Part shown: piece after piece, positions 1 through 8,154 of the stretch
Numbering within the stretch: the stretch's first letter is position 1
Layout of the letters: every line of letters begins with the position of its first letter
NCBI GenBank assembly: GCA_964635065.1
Contig: CAZWMK010000014.1
Location: 1 to 30,246 of the forward strand
Length of the DNA: 30,246 nucleotides
Direction of reading: 5' to 3'
Source: CAZWMK01 sp964635065
GTDB taxonomy: Bacteria > Pseudomonadota > Alphaproteobacteria > Sphingomonadales > Sphingomonadaceae
Notes under the pieces: generated by a model
What the model saw: only the letters and a program-made list of their open reading frames with translations
Told to the model about the DNA's origin: nothing
The model's database searches: none
Translations under genes and position numbers: made by a program

Positions 1-198
1 TTCCATCAGGTTGTCGTTGGCGGGAGCCGCCGTCGACTGGATGATGAACACATCCTCGCCGCGAACGTTTTCGTGAATCTCGACGAAGACTTCCTCGTCG
101 GCGAAGCGTTTGACCGAAGCCTGTGTCAGCGGCAGGTCGAGATAGGCTGCAATCGCCTGCGCGAGCGCGGGGTTGCTGTTGCCGGTGAGGATTTTCAT
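1..198 (-). CDS. prs: Ribose-phosphate pyrophosphokinase, N-terminal part (runs off the left edge)
   Basis: The first 66 codons are present; the gene continues beyond base 1. The protein begins MKILTGNSNPALAQAIAAYL and continues with FADEEVFVEIHENVRGEDVF and IIQSTAAPANDNLME, which is the characteristic N-terminus of PRPP synthetase. This cytosolic enzyme makes phosphoribosyl pyrophosphate from ribose 5-phosphate and ATP for purine, pyrimidine, histidine and NAD synthesis. The start at 198 is preferred over the in-frame ATG at 207, because the purine-rich AGGGGA lies about eight bases before 198 and directly abuts 207. The catalytic loop and PRPP-binding motif are outside the window, so completeness cannot be judged. 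Confidence 0.93.
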   Translation of the reverse strand, partial: MKILTGNSNPALAQAIAAYLDLPLTQASVKRFADEEVFVEIHENVRGEDVFIIQSTAAPANDNLME

Positions 199-260
199 CG
201 TCTGCATCCCCTGTGACTGGATTTGGGCGCTTTAACGGGTGAATCCCGATCCCGCAACGC

Positions 261-1664
261 TTATGACATCAGGGCGGACACGGCAAAGCAGATGCCGACA
301 ATCAGCGGCACACCAATCAGGTTGATGACAAGGCCCGTTCCGACCATCTGGCGAACAGTCACATGACCAGTGGCAAAGGCGATGGCATTGGGCGGCGTGC
401 CGGCAGGCATCATGAAGCCCCAGCTGGCGGCGAGGGCGGCGGGCATGGCCAGCAGCACCGGATCAAAGCCAATGGCAAGCGCCAGCCCCGCCACCACGGG
501 AATGAAGCCCGATGCGGCGGCGACATTGCTGGCGAATTCGGTGACCAGCACGATGAGGGCGGTCAGAAGCAGGGCCACGGTCCAGACCGGCCAGCTGCCG
601 GCGGCTTCCAGTTGCGCACCGATCCAGCCGGCGAGACCGGTGCTGGTGATGGCGTCGGCAAGGGCAAGCCCGCCGCCGAACATCAGCATGATATCCCATG
701 GCACGCCGCGCGCATCGGGCCATGTCAAAAGCCGTCCGCCATGCCCGTCGGGGATGAGAAACAGCGTCAGCGCCCCAAACAGCGCAATAGCGGCATCGTC
801 TAACGCGAAGGGGCCAAGTCTGTCGCGAAACAGCGGCGTCAACACCCAGGCCAGCGCGATGATGATCAGAAGCGGTAACAGTCGCCGTTCCGCTGTGCGC
901 CAGCTACCGGGATCGCCGATGGCGGCGCGCACGCTGTCGAGGTCGATGTGCAGCGCAGGCAGGTGGTTGCTGCGCGCCAGCCACCACCAGCAGGCAGGAA
1001 CCGCCGCGGCGACAAGCGGCAGGCCGAAGGCAGCCCAGGTCAGAAAGTCGATGTGCAGGCCGAGCGTCTTCTCGATCAGGCCGGCGGCAATGGCGTTGGT
1101 GGGCGAGCCGACCAGCGTTCCAAGCCCGCCGATCGAGGCCGCATAAGCGACACCTAGCACCAGTGCCGTGCCGAAACCGGCGGGAATTCGGCTCCCCGGC
1201 GCTCGCGCGACATGGAGCAGCGACAGCGCAATCGGCATCAGGATGAGCGTGGTCGCGGTGTTGGAAACGACCATGCTCAAGCCCGCGGATGCGATCATGA
1301 ACGCCAGCAGCAGGGCTTTCAGCGAGCCGCTGCTACGGCTGATGATGGCAAGCGCGATGCGTCGGTGAAGGCCGCTTTTTTCGATGGCGAGCGCAATGAG
1401 CGAGCCGCCCAGCACAAGGAACACCACGGGGGCATAATAGCTGCCCGATACGGCGGCTGCCGCACTGACGCCAAGCGGCGGGAACAGCAGGAAGGGCGCA
1501 AGGGCGGTCATCGAAAGCGGAATCGCCTCGCTGACCCACCAGACGGCCATCAGTACCCCAACCGCCGCCACCCGCCACGGTGCCATGGCCAGCCCCGTGG
1601 GCGGATCAAGCGCAAGCATCAGGGCAAACAGGGCAAGCCCCAGCCAGAATCCGCTGCGTTGCAT
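261..1664 (-). CDS. DASS/SLC13-family anion symporter
   Basis: A 467-residue, very hydrophobic protein with about a dozen membrane segments. It matches the divalent anion:sodium symporter (DASS) family, inner-membrane carriers that import dicarboxylates, citrate, sulfate or phosphate with sodium. The first substrate-site motif is SNTATTLILMP (about residues 133-143), followed by GTLVGSPTNAIA. The second repeat has FASNVAAASGFIPVV and ends GTPPNAIAFATGHV, so the inverted-repeat architecture is complete. A strong GGGGGAAG lies just before the ATG. It sits between pgeF (44 bases upstream) and prs (about 60 bases downstream), all on the minus strand. The exact anion cannot be read from sequence. 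Confidence 0.88.
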   Translation of the reverse strand: MQRSGFWLGLALFALMLALDPPTGLAMAPWRVAAVGVLMAVWWVSEAIPLSMTALAPFLLFPPLGVSAAAAVSGSYYAPVVFLVLGGSLIALAIEKSGLHRRIALAIISRSSGSLKALLLAFMIASAGLSMVVSNTATTLILMPIALSLLHVARAPGSRIPAGFGTALVLGVAYAASIGGLGTLVGSPTNAIAAGLIEKTLGLHIDFLTWAAFGLPLVAAAVPACWWWLARSNHLPALHIDLDSVRAAIGDPGSWRTAERRLLPLLIIIALAWVLTPLFRDRLGPFALDDAAIALFGALTLFLIPDGHGGRLLTWPDARGVPWDIMLMFGGGLALADAITSTGLAGWIGAQLEAAGSWPVWTVALLLTALIVLVTEFASNVAAASGFIPVVAGLALAIGFDPVLLAMPAALAASWGFMMPAGTPPNAIAFATGHVTVRQMVGTGLVINLIGVPLIVGICFAVSALMS

Positions 1665-1690
1665 GTGACTTCCCCCGAAAGCCTGGCGGT

Positions 1691-1708
1691 GCCGTCTATT
1701 GTGACGGC
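1691..1708 (-). terminator. Hairpin directly after the pgeF stop codon
   Basis: A perfect 6-bp inverted repeat (GCCGTC, 6-base loop, GACGGC) begins at the base after the pgeF stop and lies between pgeF and the anion transporter gene. No T-run follows on the minus strand, so it is at best a weak terminator or an mRNA-end stabiliser. Confidence 0.3.
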
Positions 1709-2473
1709 TTATGCCGGAAGCGCGATCAGACTGATCTGCCGCCCGTAATCGGCCTCCTTGCGATGCGTCGTGCGGCGATAGCTGAAGAAATGCGTCTCGT
1801 CGCTGTAGGTGTCGTGGTCCATCATGGCGATGCGGCCAATGCCTGCCTCTGCCAGACGCGCCGCTACAAAGCCTTCGAGGTCGAACTGGTGGTGTCCGGC
1901 GCGGCCCGGGGTGAAGAAACGGTCGAAATCGGCATCGGCCTGCTGGAAACGCAGCAGGAAAGCGTCGTCGACTTCATAGGAGCGGCGGGCGATGCATGGA
2001 CCGACGGCGGCGGCAATCGCGTCGCGGCGGGCACCCAGCGCAACCATGGCATCGACCGTTGCAGCGACCACGCCACCAAGCGCCCCCTTCCAGCCGGCAT
2101 GGGCCGCACCGATCACCCCGGCATCGGCATCCGCGAACAGGACGGGTGCGCAATCGGCGGTCAGGATGCCAAGGACAAGGCCGGGGCGGTCTGTGACCAT
2201 GGCATCGGCCTCTGGCCTGTCGGCGTGCTCAAACGGGGCGGTGACAGTGACGACAGCAGGGCTGTGCACCTGATGGACGGTGACAAGCGTTGCGCCCGGT
2301 GCCACGGCCATGGTGGCGCGGTTGCGGTTTTCCAGCACAGCTTCGGGCGTGTCGTTCGAGCCGGTGCCGACGTTGAGATCGGCATAAATGCCATGCGAGA
2401 CGCCGCCGCGCCGACCGAGGAAACCGTGACGGACGCCGTCGAGAATGGCCGCGCGGAAAATGTCGATGCTCAA
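1709..2473 (-). CDS. pgeF: Peptidoglycan editing factor PgeF (YfiH, polyphenol oxidase family)
   Basis: A 254-residue cytosolic protein of the YfiH/Cu-oxidase_4 (laccase domain) family. E. coli PgeF removes wrongly incorporated L-serine from peptidoglycan precursors; adenosine-processing and polyphenol oxidase activities have been reported for relatives. The family metal ligands are visible: HQVHS (about residue 85), LTADCAPVLF and GAAHAGWKGAL, then VGPCIARRSYEV. The start is a TTG two bases after the stop of the methyltransferase gene, with GGAG six bases upstream. No ATG start fits as well. It is the third gene of the lgt, methyltransferase, pgeF string that recurs in alphaproteobacteria. 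Confidence 0.9.
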   Translation of the reverse strand: MSIDIFRAAILDGVRHGFLGRRGGVSHGIYADLNVGTGSNDTPEAVLENRNRATMAVAPGATLVTVHQVHSPAVVTVTAPFEHADRPEADAMVTDRPGLVLGILTADCAPVLFADADAGVIGAAHAGWKGALGGVVAATVDAMVALGARRDAIAAAVGPCIARRSYEVDDAFLLRFQQADADFDRFFTPGRAGHHQFDLEGFVAARLAEAGIGRIAMMDHDTYSDETHFFSYRRTTHRKEADYGRQISLIALPA

Positions 2474-2474
2474 C

Positions 2475-3536
2475 TCAGTCTCCGTCTTGGGTGGGAAAGG
2501 CGGCTGGCTGCGGCCAGTTTGGGGCCGTCAGGGCCATCGCCTTGAACAGCTGGCCCATTTGCGTGTCGGAAACCAGCCGGTCACGCGCCGCCATGATCGC
2601 CGCCGCATCGCCGTGTTGCGCAAGCTGGTGGGCGCGCACGTCAATGCCCAGCGCTTGCAGCAGCAGACCTTGCGGAATCGGGCCATGGCAAATGGCACCA
2701 CCCTTGCGGGCGGCTGCGGCCAGCGCTGCAAAATCGACATGGGCGGTCAGATCGGCGTTGCCGGGGTCGGCCAGCGGTTCGACAGGCTGATGGCGGGAAA
2801 GTGCCTGCAAGGTTTCGCCGCACTGCGGCCCCTCATAGCCGTAATCGATGAAAAGCGCCGCACCACCCTGTCGGGCAACACGCGCCGCAATCTCCTCCGT
2901 CAGCGCCTGCCCAGTGGCGCACATTTCGCAGACGCTGTGTTCCGGGGCATCGCGCAGGTCGGACGGCACGAGTGCGTCGACGGCGCGTGGATCCAGTGCG
3001 AAGGTCAGGCGGTCGTCGCTTAGCGCCACGACGCGCTCGCGCCAGCCTTCAGGGGTTTTCTGCATTTGCCGGATCGGCAAGGCGTCGAAAAATTCGTTGG
3101 CGACGAGAAGCAGCGGCTGGTCGTCGGGTACAGTGTCGAGACTGTCATGCCAGGTCGCCTGAGGGACACGTTGCGCCTGCGCGGCTTTCAGCACAGGGCT
3201 GTTTTCGACGAGGTGGATGCTGGCCGCAGCATGAAAACCCGGCACATGGGTCGTCGCCCGCCACAGGTCGGCCATCAGCGTGCCGCGACCCGGACCCAGC
3301 TCGACAAGGCGAACGGCTGCGGGCGATCCGGCGCGCTGCCACAGGTCGGCCAACCACAAGCCGATGAGCTCGCCGAACATCTGGCTGACTTCGGGAGCAG
3401 TCGTGAAATCGCCTGCCGTGCCGAACGGGTCGCGCGTGGCATAATAATGGCTGCCGGCCAGCGCCATGTAGGTTTGCAACTGGACTGGTCCGGTCCCGAG
3501 CAGTGCCCTGATCCGGTCGGCGAAGCTTTGTGTCAT
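2475..3536 (-). CDS. SAM-dependent methyltransferase, MidA/NDUFAF7 family (DUF185)
   Basis: A 353-residue protein. Family landmarks are HYYATRDPFGTAGDFTTAPE near residue 30, the SAM-binding VELGPGRGTLMADLWRA, and VANEFFDALPIRQ in the middle. Human NDUFAF7 and Dictyostelium MidA belong here; they methylate an arginine of a respiratory complex I subunit during assembly. The bacterial protein probably acts similarly, but this is untested. The open frame extends upstream into lgt, but that part is out-of-frame lgt. The true start is the ATG at 3536, which overlaps the lgt stop as ATGA, implying translational coupling. Alphaproteobacteria commonly keep this gene between lgt and pgeF. Confidence 0.9.
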   Translation of the reverse strand: MTQSFADRIRALLGTGPVQLQTYMALAGSHYYATRDPFGTAGDFTTAPEVSQMFGELIGLWLADLWQRAGSPAAVRLVELGPGRGTLMADLWRATTHVPGFHAAASIHLVENSPVLKAAQAQRVPQATWHDSLDTVPDDQPLLLVANEFFDALPIRQMQKTPEGWRERVVALSDDRLTFALDPRAVDALVPSDLRDAPEHSVCEMCATGQALTEEIAARVARQGGAALFIDYGYEGPQCGETLQALSRHQPVEPLADPGNADLTAHVDFAALAAAARKGGAICHGPIPQGLLLQALGIDVRAHQLAQHGDAAAIMAARDRLVSDTQMGQLFKAMALTAPNWPQPAAFPTQDGD

Positions 3537-4399
3537 GGGGTGCGGGCACCTGCTGCAACCTGCCGCCCGCGCGCTGTTGCCAAAAGCCAGCCGCCACCGA
3601 TCAGCATCGGCACGCACAGCCACTGCCCCATGCTGAGGCCGGTCGCGGCGGTGAAGGCGGTCAGCTGTGCATCGGGCTGGCGCACGAATTCGACCAGAAA
3701 ACGGAAGGCGCCATAGCCGATCAGGAAGCTCCCTGCGAGACGCCCCGGCTGATGCCGGGCATCGCTGCGCCAGAACAGCCACCACAATATGGCAAACAGC
3801 ACGGGGCCTTCCAGTATGGCCTCGTAAAGCTGGCTGGGATGGCGCGGCAGGTCGCCCGCACCGGGGAATACCATCGCCCATGGCACATCGCTGACCCGTC
3901 CCCAGAGCTCGCCGTTGATGAAGTTCGCCAGCCGCCCGAACAAAAGGCCGAACGGGATAGTACAGGCGATATAGTCCATCACGCGCATGAAGCTGATCTG
4001 CTGGCGCCAGCAATAGATGAGGACGGCCAGCGTCACGCCGATCAGGCCGCCATGGAACGACATGCCGCCTTCCCACAGCCTGATCATGTCGGCCGGATTG
4101 CCTTCCGGCCCGAAATAGCGCGGGAAATCATAGAATATGACATAGACCAGCCGGCCGCCGATTATGATGCCAAGCGTCACCCAGGTCACGAGATCGTCGA
4201 CGTGACGCCGGGCGAGTGGCGCGCCGGGGGCTGCGATCAGGCGCATCATGTACCACCAGGCGACAACGATGCCGCCGATATAGGCAAGGCTGTACCAGCG
4301 GATCGGCAGACTGCGTTCCAAGCCGGGCAGGGGAATTTCGAACCAAATCGGGTCGATGTTCGGATAGGTCAGCGCTGTCTGGACAAGATCGTTTATCAC
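3533..4399 (-). CDS. lgt: Prolipoprotein diacylglyceryl transferase
   Basis: Lgt moves diacylglycerol from phosphatidylglycerol onto the lipobox cysteine of prolipoproteins in the inner membrane, the first step of lipoprotein maturation. The 288-residue length fits the family, and about seven membrane segments are apparent. Motifs seen include RWYSLAYIGG, SFHGGLIGV (catalytic His region), the PROSITE-type signature GRLANFINGELWGR, and RHPSQLYEA. The start is taken as GTG at 4399, giving VINDLVQTALTYPNIDP; the longer open frame upstream looks non-coding. The Shine-Dalgarno is weak. It is first in the coupled lgt, methyltransferase, pgeF run. A substrate candidate in the window is the entericidin-like lipoprotein at 10855-10986. 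Confidence 0.95.
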   Translation of the reverse strand: MINDLVQTALTYPNIDPIWFEIPLPGLERSLPIRWYSLAYIGGIVVAWWYMMRLIAAPGAPLARRHVDDLVTWVTLGIIIGGRLVYVIFYDFPRYFGPEGNPADMIRLWEGGMSFHGGLIGVTLAVLIYCWRQQISFMRVMDYIACTIPFGLLFGRLANFINGELWGRVSDVPWAMVFPGAGDLPRHPSQLYEAILEGPVLFAILWWLFWRSDARHQPGRLAGSFLIGYGAFRFLVEFVRQPDAQLTAFTAATGLSMGQWLCVPMLIGGGWLLATARGRQVAAGARTP

Positions 4400-4530
4400 G
4401 CAATCACCGCTCGTTTTGCCGGGCACTTTCGCCCGCTGGCGCGCGACCATAGCCGCGCTCTGGCCTGTCGCCAAATCCCTGCACATTTTGCCGCTTCGAC
4501 AAAAGCCGCAGGCCGCGCTAACAACAGGAC

Positions 4531-6768
4531 ATGGCTGATGCAAAACAATATCTTCCGTCACGGCGCAACTTTCTGATCGGCGCGGGCGCTGTTGCAGGCG
4601 TTGCGATCGGCTGGTCGGTCTGGCCGCGCCAGCGTGCATGGAATCTCGCGCTTGCACCGGGCGAAGCGATCCTGAATGGCTGGATCAAGCTGGGCAGCGA
4701 CGGTCACATCACCGTTATCGTGCCGCAGGCGGAAATGGGGCAGGGCGTCTATACCAGCCTGCCGCAGATCCTGGCCGACGAACTGGGTGCCGACTGGCGC
4801 ATGGTCGGCGTCGAACCTGCGCCATTGCATCCGCTTTATGCCAACAAGATTCTCGCGGGCGCCCTGACGGCGGGGTTGCCGTCCTTTCTGCAGGGCATCG
4901 GCGGTTGGGTGGCGACTGAAATGGTCACGCGCGCCGCCATGCAGCTTACCGGCGGTTCGACATCGGTGCGCAGCTATTTCGAACCGCTGCGGATGGCGGG
5001 AGCGGCTGCGCGCGAGATGCTGTGCCGCGCTGCTGCGCGCGAGTGGCAGGTCGACTGGCGCGATTGCGATACGGCGCAGGGCTATGTGATTCACAAGGCG
5101 AACCGGCTGTCCTTTGCGGCGTTGTCGGGCCGCGTCGATCCAGATGATGCCCCCTCGGAGCCGACGCTGCGTCCCGATGGGCGCGGCGCCCTGATCGGTC
5201 GTTCGGTGCCGCGTCTCGATGTTCCGGCCAAGGTCGATGGCACGGCGCGTTTTGGTGCTGACGTGCGTTTGCCGGACATGGTTTATGCGTCTGTCCGCAG
5301 CGGGCCTCTGGGTGCAACCGGGCTGGCCAGCGCCAACCGGGGGAAAGCGGGCCGCCAGCCAGGTCTCATCGCCACGGTCGAGGGGCCGACATGGGTCGCC
5401 GCCGTCGCCCAGACATGGTGGGCCGCCGACCGTGCGGTGCAGCAGATCGCAGCACGTTACGATCATGACGGTCTGGCCGACAGCGGGCTTGTCGATGCGG
5501 CGCTGATCAAGGGCGTGCGCAATGCCGATGCCGAACTGTTCCGCGATGAGGGCGATGTCGATGGGGCGATGCAGGGTGTCACGCCGCTGCGTGCCGACTA
5601 TGCCGTGCCGTTTCTGGCGCACGCCTGCATGGAGCCGATGACAGCCACTGTCAGGATTGCTTCGGATGGCCGTGTTGAAGTCTGGGCGCCGACGCAATCG
5701 GCGACACTGGTGAATTGGGCGGTGGCCGATGCCCTGGGTGTGAGCAAACAGGATGTGACCGTCTATCCGACGCTGCTGGGCGGCGGCTTTGGGCGCAAGG
5801 CCGAGGCCGATGCCTGCGTTCAGGCGGCGCAGATTGCCCGGCAGGTCAAGCGGCCGGTGCAACTGGTCTGGTCGCGGGCCGAAGATATGATGCAGGGCCG
5901 CTATCGCCCGGCGGCACGGGCGCGGATGCTCGGCCGGATCGATGCTGAAAAGCGCATTGCCGTCTGGGACGCGCGCATTGCCGTTCAGCCGGTCGGTCCG
6001 GGCTTCATGGCGCGCAACATGGGGCGCGGCGATGGCAAGGCCGGACCGGATGCCTCGGCTATCGAAGGCGCGGTTGAACTGCCCTATGCCGTGGGTGCGA
6101 TCCGCGTCGGTCATGCGCCGGTGGATTCCCCGGTGCCGGTCGGTTACTGGCGTTCGGTCGGCCACAGCTATACGGCGTTTTTCAACGAGGCCTTCGTCGA
6201 TGAACTGGCGGCGGCAGCCGGGCTTGATCCCCTGACCTTCCGTCTGCGGATGCTTGACGACAAGCCACGCCATGCCGAGGTGCTGAAGCTGGTTGCCAGC
6301 AAGGGCGGCATGGTGGCCGGCCAGAGTGATGGACGGGCGCGCGGGCTGGCGCTGCATGAAAGTTTCGGTGCGATCGTCGGACAGGTGATCGAGGTCGAGA
6401 TGGACGGCGCGACCAATCTCAAGGTCCGCAAAGTGACGTGCGTCATCGACTGTGGCCGGGTCGTCAATCCCGATATCGTGCGCCAGCAGATGGAAAGTTC
6501 GATCATCTTCGGCCTGACGGCGGCGCTTTATGGCAAGGTCGGATTCGAACGCGGCTGGGCCGATGTCCGCAATTTCGACAGCTATCCCCTGATGATGCTG
6601 GGTGAGACGCCGGAGATCGAAGTGCTGATTATCGACTCGAACGAACCGCCCGGCGGTGTTGGCGAACCGGGTGTGCCGCCTGTCGCCCCCGCTCTTGTCA
6701 ATGCGATTGCCGCCGCGACCGGCGAGCGTATCCGCGACCTGCCGATCATGGAAAGACTGCGCGCATGA
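4531..6768 (+). CDS. Molybdenum hydroxylase large subunit (isoquinoline 1-oxidoreductase beta-like), Tat-exported
   Basis: A 745-residue protein of the xanthine dehydrogenase superfamily, closest in pattern to IorB-type membrane or periplasmic aldehyde/N-heterocycle oxidoreductases. A twin-arginine signal, SRRNFLIGAGAVAGVAIGW, lies at residues 10-28, so the folded cofactor-bearing protein should be exported. Molybdopterin-domain motifs are visible: PQAEMGQGVYTSLPQILADE, GGGFGRKAEAD, and the C-terminal GGVGEPGVPPVAPALVNAI with the catalytic Glu at about residue 712. Such enzymes normally need a small [2Fe-2S] subunit (IorA); none is encoded nearby. The stop overlaps the hemH start (ATGA). The substrate cannot be predicted. 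Confidence 0.9.
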   Translation: MADAKQYLPSRRNFLIGAGAVAGVAIGWSVWPRQRAWNLALAPGEAILNGWIKLGSDGHITVIVPQAEMGQGVYTSLPQILADELGADWRMVGVEPAPLHPLYANKILAGALTAGLPSFLQGIGGWVATEMVTRAAMQLTGGSTSVRSYFEPLRMAGAAAREMLCRAAAREWQVDWRDCDTAQGYVIHKANRLSFAALSGRVDPDDAPSEPTLRPDGRGALIGRSVPRLDVPAKVDGTARFGADVRLPDMVYASVRSGPLGATGLASANRGKAGRQPGLIATVEGPTWVAAVAQTWWAADRAVQQIAARYDHDGLADSGLVDAALIKGVRNADAELFRDEGDVDGAMQGVTPLRADYAVPFLAHACMEPMTATVRIASDGRVEVWAPTQSATLVNWAVADALGVSKQDVTVYPTLLGGGFGRKAEADACVQAAQIARQVKRPVQLVWSRAEDMMQGRYRPAARARMLGRIDAEKRIAVWDARIAVQPVGPGFMARNMGRGDGKAGPDASAIEGAVELPYAVGAIRVGHAPVDSPVPVGYWRSVGHSYTAFFNEAFVDELAAAAGLDPLTFRLRMLDDKPRHAEVLKLVASKGGMVAGQSDGRARGLALHESFGAIVGQVIEVEMDGATNLKVRKVTCVIDCGRVVNPDIVRQQMESSIIFGLTAALYGKVGFERGWADVRNFDSYPLMMLGETPEIEVLIIDSNEPPGGVGEPGVPPVAPALVNAIAAATGERIRDLPIMERLRA

Positions 6769-7787
6769 AACCTGCCGGACATCCCCCTGTCGCCCATGGC
6801 CGGACCGGCGTGCTGCTGGTCAATCTCGGTACGCCCGATGCGCCGACGGCATCCGCGGTCAGGCGTTATCTGGCGGAGTTTCTGTCTGATCGGCGCGTGG
6901 TGGAACTGCCGCCGCTTCTGTGGCAGCCGATCCTGCGCGGCATCATCCTGAATGTCAGGCCTCGGAAAACCGCCGCCAATTACGCCAAGATCTGGGACCG
7001 CACGGCCAATGATTCGCCCCTGCGCGTCATCACGCGTGCCCAGGCCGACGCGATGGCGGCGTGGCTGGGCGACAGGGTGATCGTCGATTGGGCAATGCGC
7101 TATGGCAAGCCATCGATTCCCGACCGTCTGGCCGCCCTGAAGGCGCAAGGGTGCGAGCGCATTCTGATCGCCCCGCTCTATCCGCAATATTCCGCGGCAA
7201 CGACCGGAACGGTTCATGCCAAGGTGTTCGACACGATCGCCGCCGAACGCTGGCAACCTGCATTGCGTTTCCTGCCGCGCTATCATGATCATCCCGCCTA
7301 TATCGACGCGCTGGCGCAACAGTTGACAGCGCAGCTCGCCGCGCTTGATTTCGAGCCGCAGCGCGTGATCGCATCCTTTCATGGCATGCCGCGCCGCACA
7401 CTCGATCAGGGCGATCCCTATCACTGCCATTGCATGAAAACGGTACGTCTCTTGCGTGAACGGCTGGGGTGGGACGAGACGCGTCTGGCGGTCAGTTTCC
7501 AGTCGCGCTTTGGCCGCGCCGAATGGCTGCAACCCTATACCGATCAGATGCTGGCCGCGTTGCCGGGGCAGGGGATTACCCGCGTTGCGATCTTTTCGCC
7601 CGGTTTTTCGGCGGACTGCCTTGAAACCCTCGAGGAAATCGCGCTTGGCGGGCGCGAGACCTTCGAGCATGCAGGTGGCACCGATTATGCCTATCTGCCC
7701 TGCCTGAACGCCGACGCGCATGGGGTCGCGCTGCTGAAAGCTCTGCTCGCGCAGGAACTGGCCGGCTGGATCGACCTGCCGGCCTGA
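6765..7787 (+). CDS. hemH: Ferrochelatase
   Basis: Ferrochelatase inserts ferrous iron into protoporphyrin IX, the last step of protoporphyrin-dependent haem synthesis. The 340-residue protein shows VLLVNLGTPDAP near the N-terminus, KIWDRTANDSPL, APLYPQYSAATTGTV, the active-site SFHGMPRRTLDQGDPY (His about 206), and FSPGFSADCLETLEEIA with the conserved acidic residues. The start overlaps the molybdenum hydroxylase stop as ATGA and the stop overlaps the next gene as TGATG, so the three genes are likely co-translated. Pairing haem synthesis with a molybdenum hydroxylase is not an arrangement I recognise. Confidence 0.96.
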   Translation: MKPAGHPPVAHGRTGVLLVNLGTPDAPTASAVRRYLAEFLSDRRVVELPPLLWQPILRGIILNVRPRKTAANYAKIWDRTANDSPLRVITRAQADAMAAWLGDRVIVDWAMRYGKPSIPDRLAALKAQGCERILIAPLYPQYSAATTGTVHAKVFDTIAAERWQPALRFLPRYHDHPAYIDALAQQLTAQLAALDFEPQRVIASFHGMPRRTLDQGDPYHCHCMKTVRLLRERLGWDETRLAVSFQSRFGRAEWLQPYTDQMLAALPGQGITRVAIFSPGFSADCLETLEEIALGGRETFEHAGGTDYAYLPCLNADAHGVALLKALLAQELAGWIDLPA

Positions 7788-8020
7788 TGGGACTCGTCAA
7801 GCATTCGGTGACGATTGCCGGGCATCGCACCTCGATCAGTCTGGAGCCGATTTTTTGGGATGCTTTGCGCGCGGCTGCTGCCGAACGGGACGTGGCGCTC
7901 AATGCCTTGATCGCTGAAATCGACGAAGCGCGCACGACCAACCTGTCGAGCGCGCTGCGCGTCTGGCTGTTCCAGCGCGCGACGGCGCAGACGCCGGAGA
8001 ACGCCGAAAGATCATCCTGA
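7787..8020 (+). CDS. Small ribbon-helix-helix domain protein (RHH_4 type)
   Basis: A 77-residue protein with the pattern HSVTIAGHRTSISLEPIFWD, ALRAAAAERDVALNALIAEI and SSALRVWLF. This matches the RHH_4 ribbon-helix-helix family common in alphaproteobacteria, sometimes mis-annotated as an aryl-sulfate sulfotransferase. The fold is usually a DNA-binding dimer; the target is unknown. The ATG overlaps the hemH stop (TGATG), so it should be translated with hemH. The 133 bases after it, up to the purK stop, hold no gene. Confidence 0.82.
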   Translation: MGLVKHSVTIAGHRTSISLEPIFWDALRAAAAERDVALNALIAEIDEARTTNLSSALRVWLFQRATAQTPENAERSS

Positions 8021-8139
8021 CCGGGCAATCAGCGCAGGACGTTCTGGCTCGACCTGGAGCATTTTGCGTTAACGCTGACGCGAACGGCAACGTGAGCCTC
8101 ATGTGCCGCGCGGGCTTGTTGCGGTTTCCGGTCCGGTCT

Positions 8140-8154
8140 GATCGGAGGCCGATC
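8140..8154. terminator. Short hairpin between the RHH gene and purK
   Basis: GATCGG, a 3-base loop and CCGATC form a perfect 6-bp stem that overlaps the last base of the purK stop codon, between two convergent genes. There is no T-run on either side, so a terminator role is only suggested by position. Confidence 0.25.

Noticed and set aside
3537..4076. N-terminal extension of the methyltransferase frame
   Set aside because: It is lgt read out of frame. The ATGA overlap at 3533-3536 gives a natural start, and the family N-terminus begins there.
4558..6357. 599-residue minus-strand open frame opposite the molybdenum hydroxylase
   Set aside because: It mirrors a gene with clear family motifs and a Tat signal. 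The antisense product has no recognisable domain and is His/Arg-rich, as expected of a GC-rich shadow frame.
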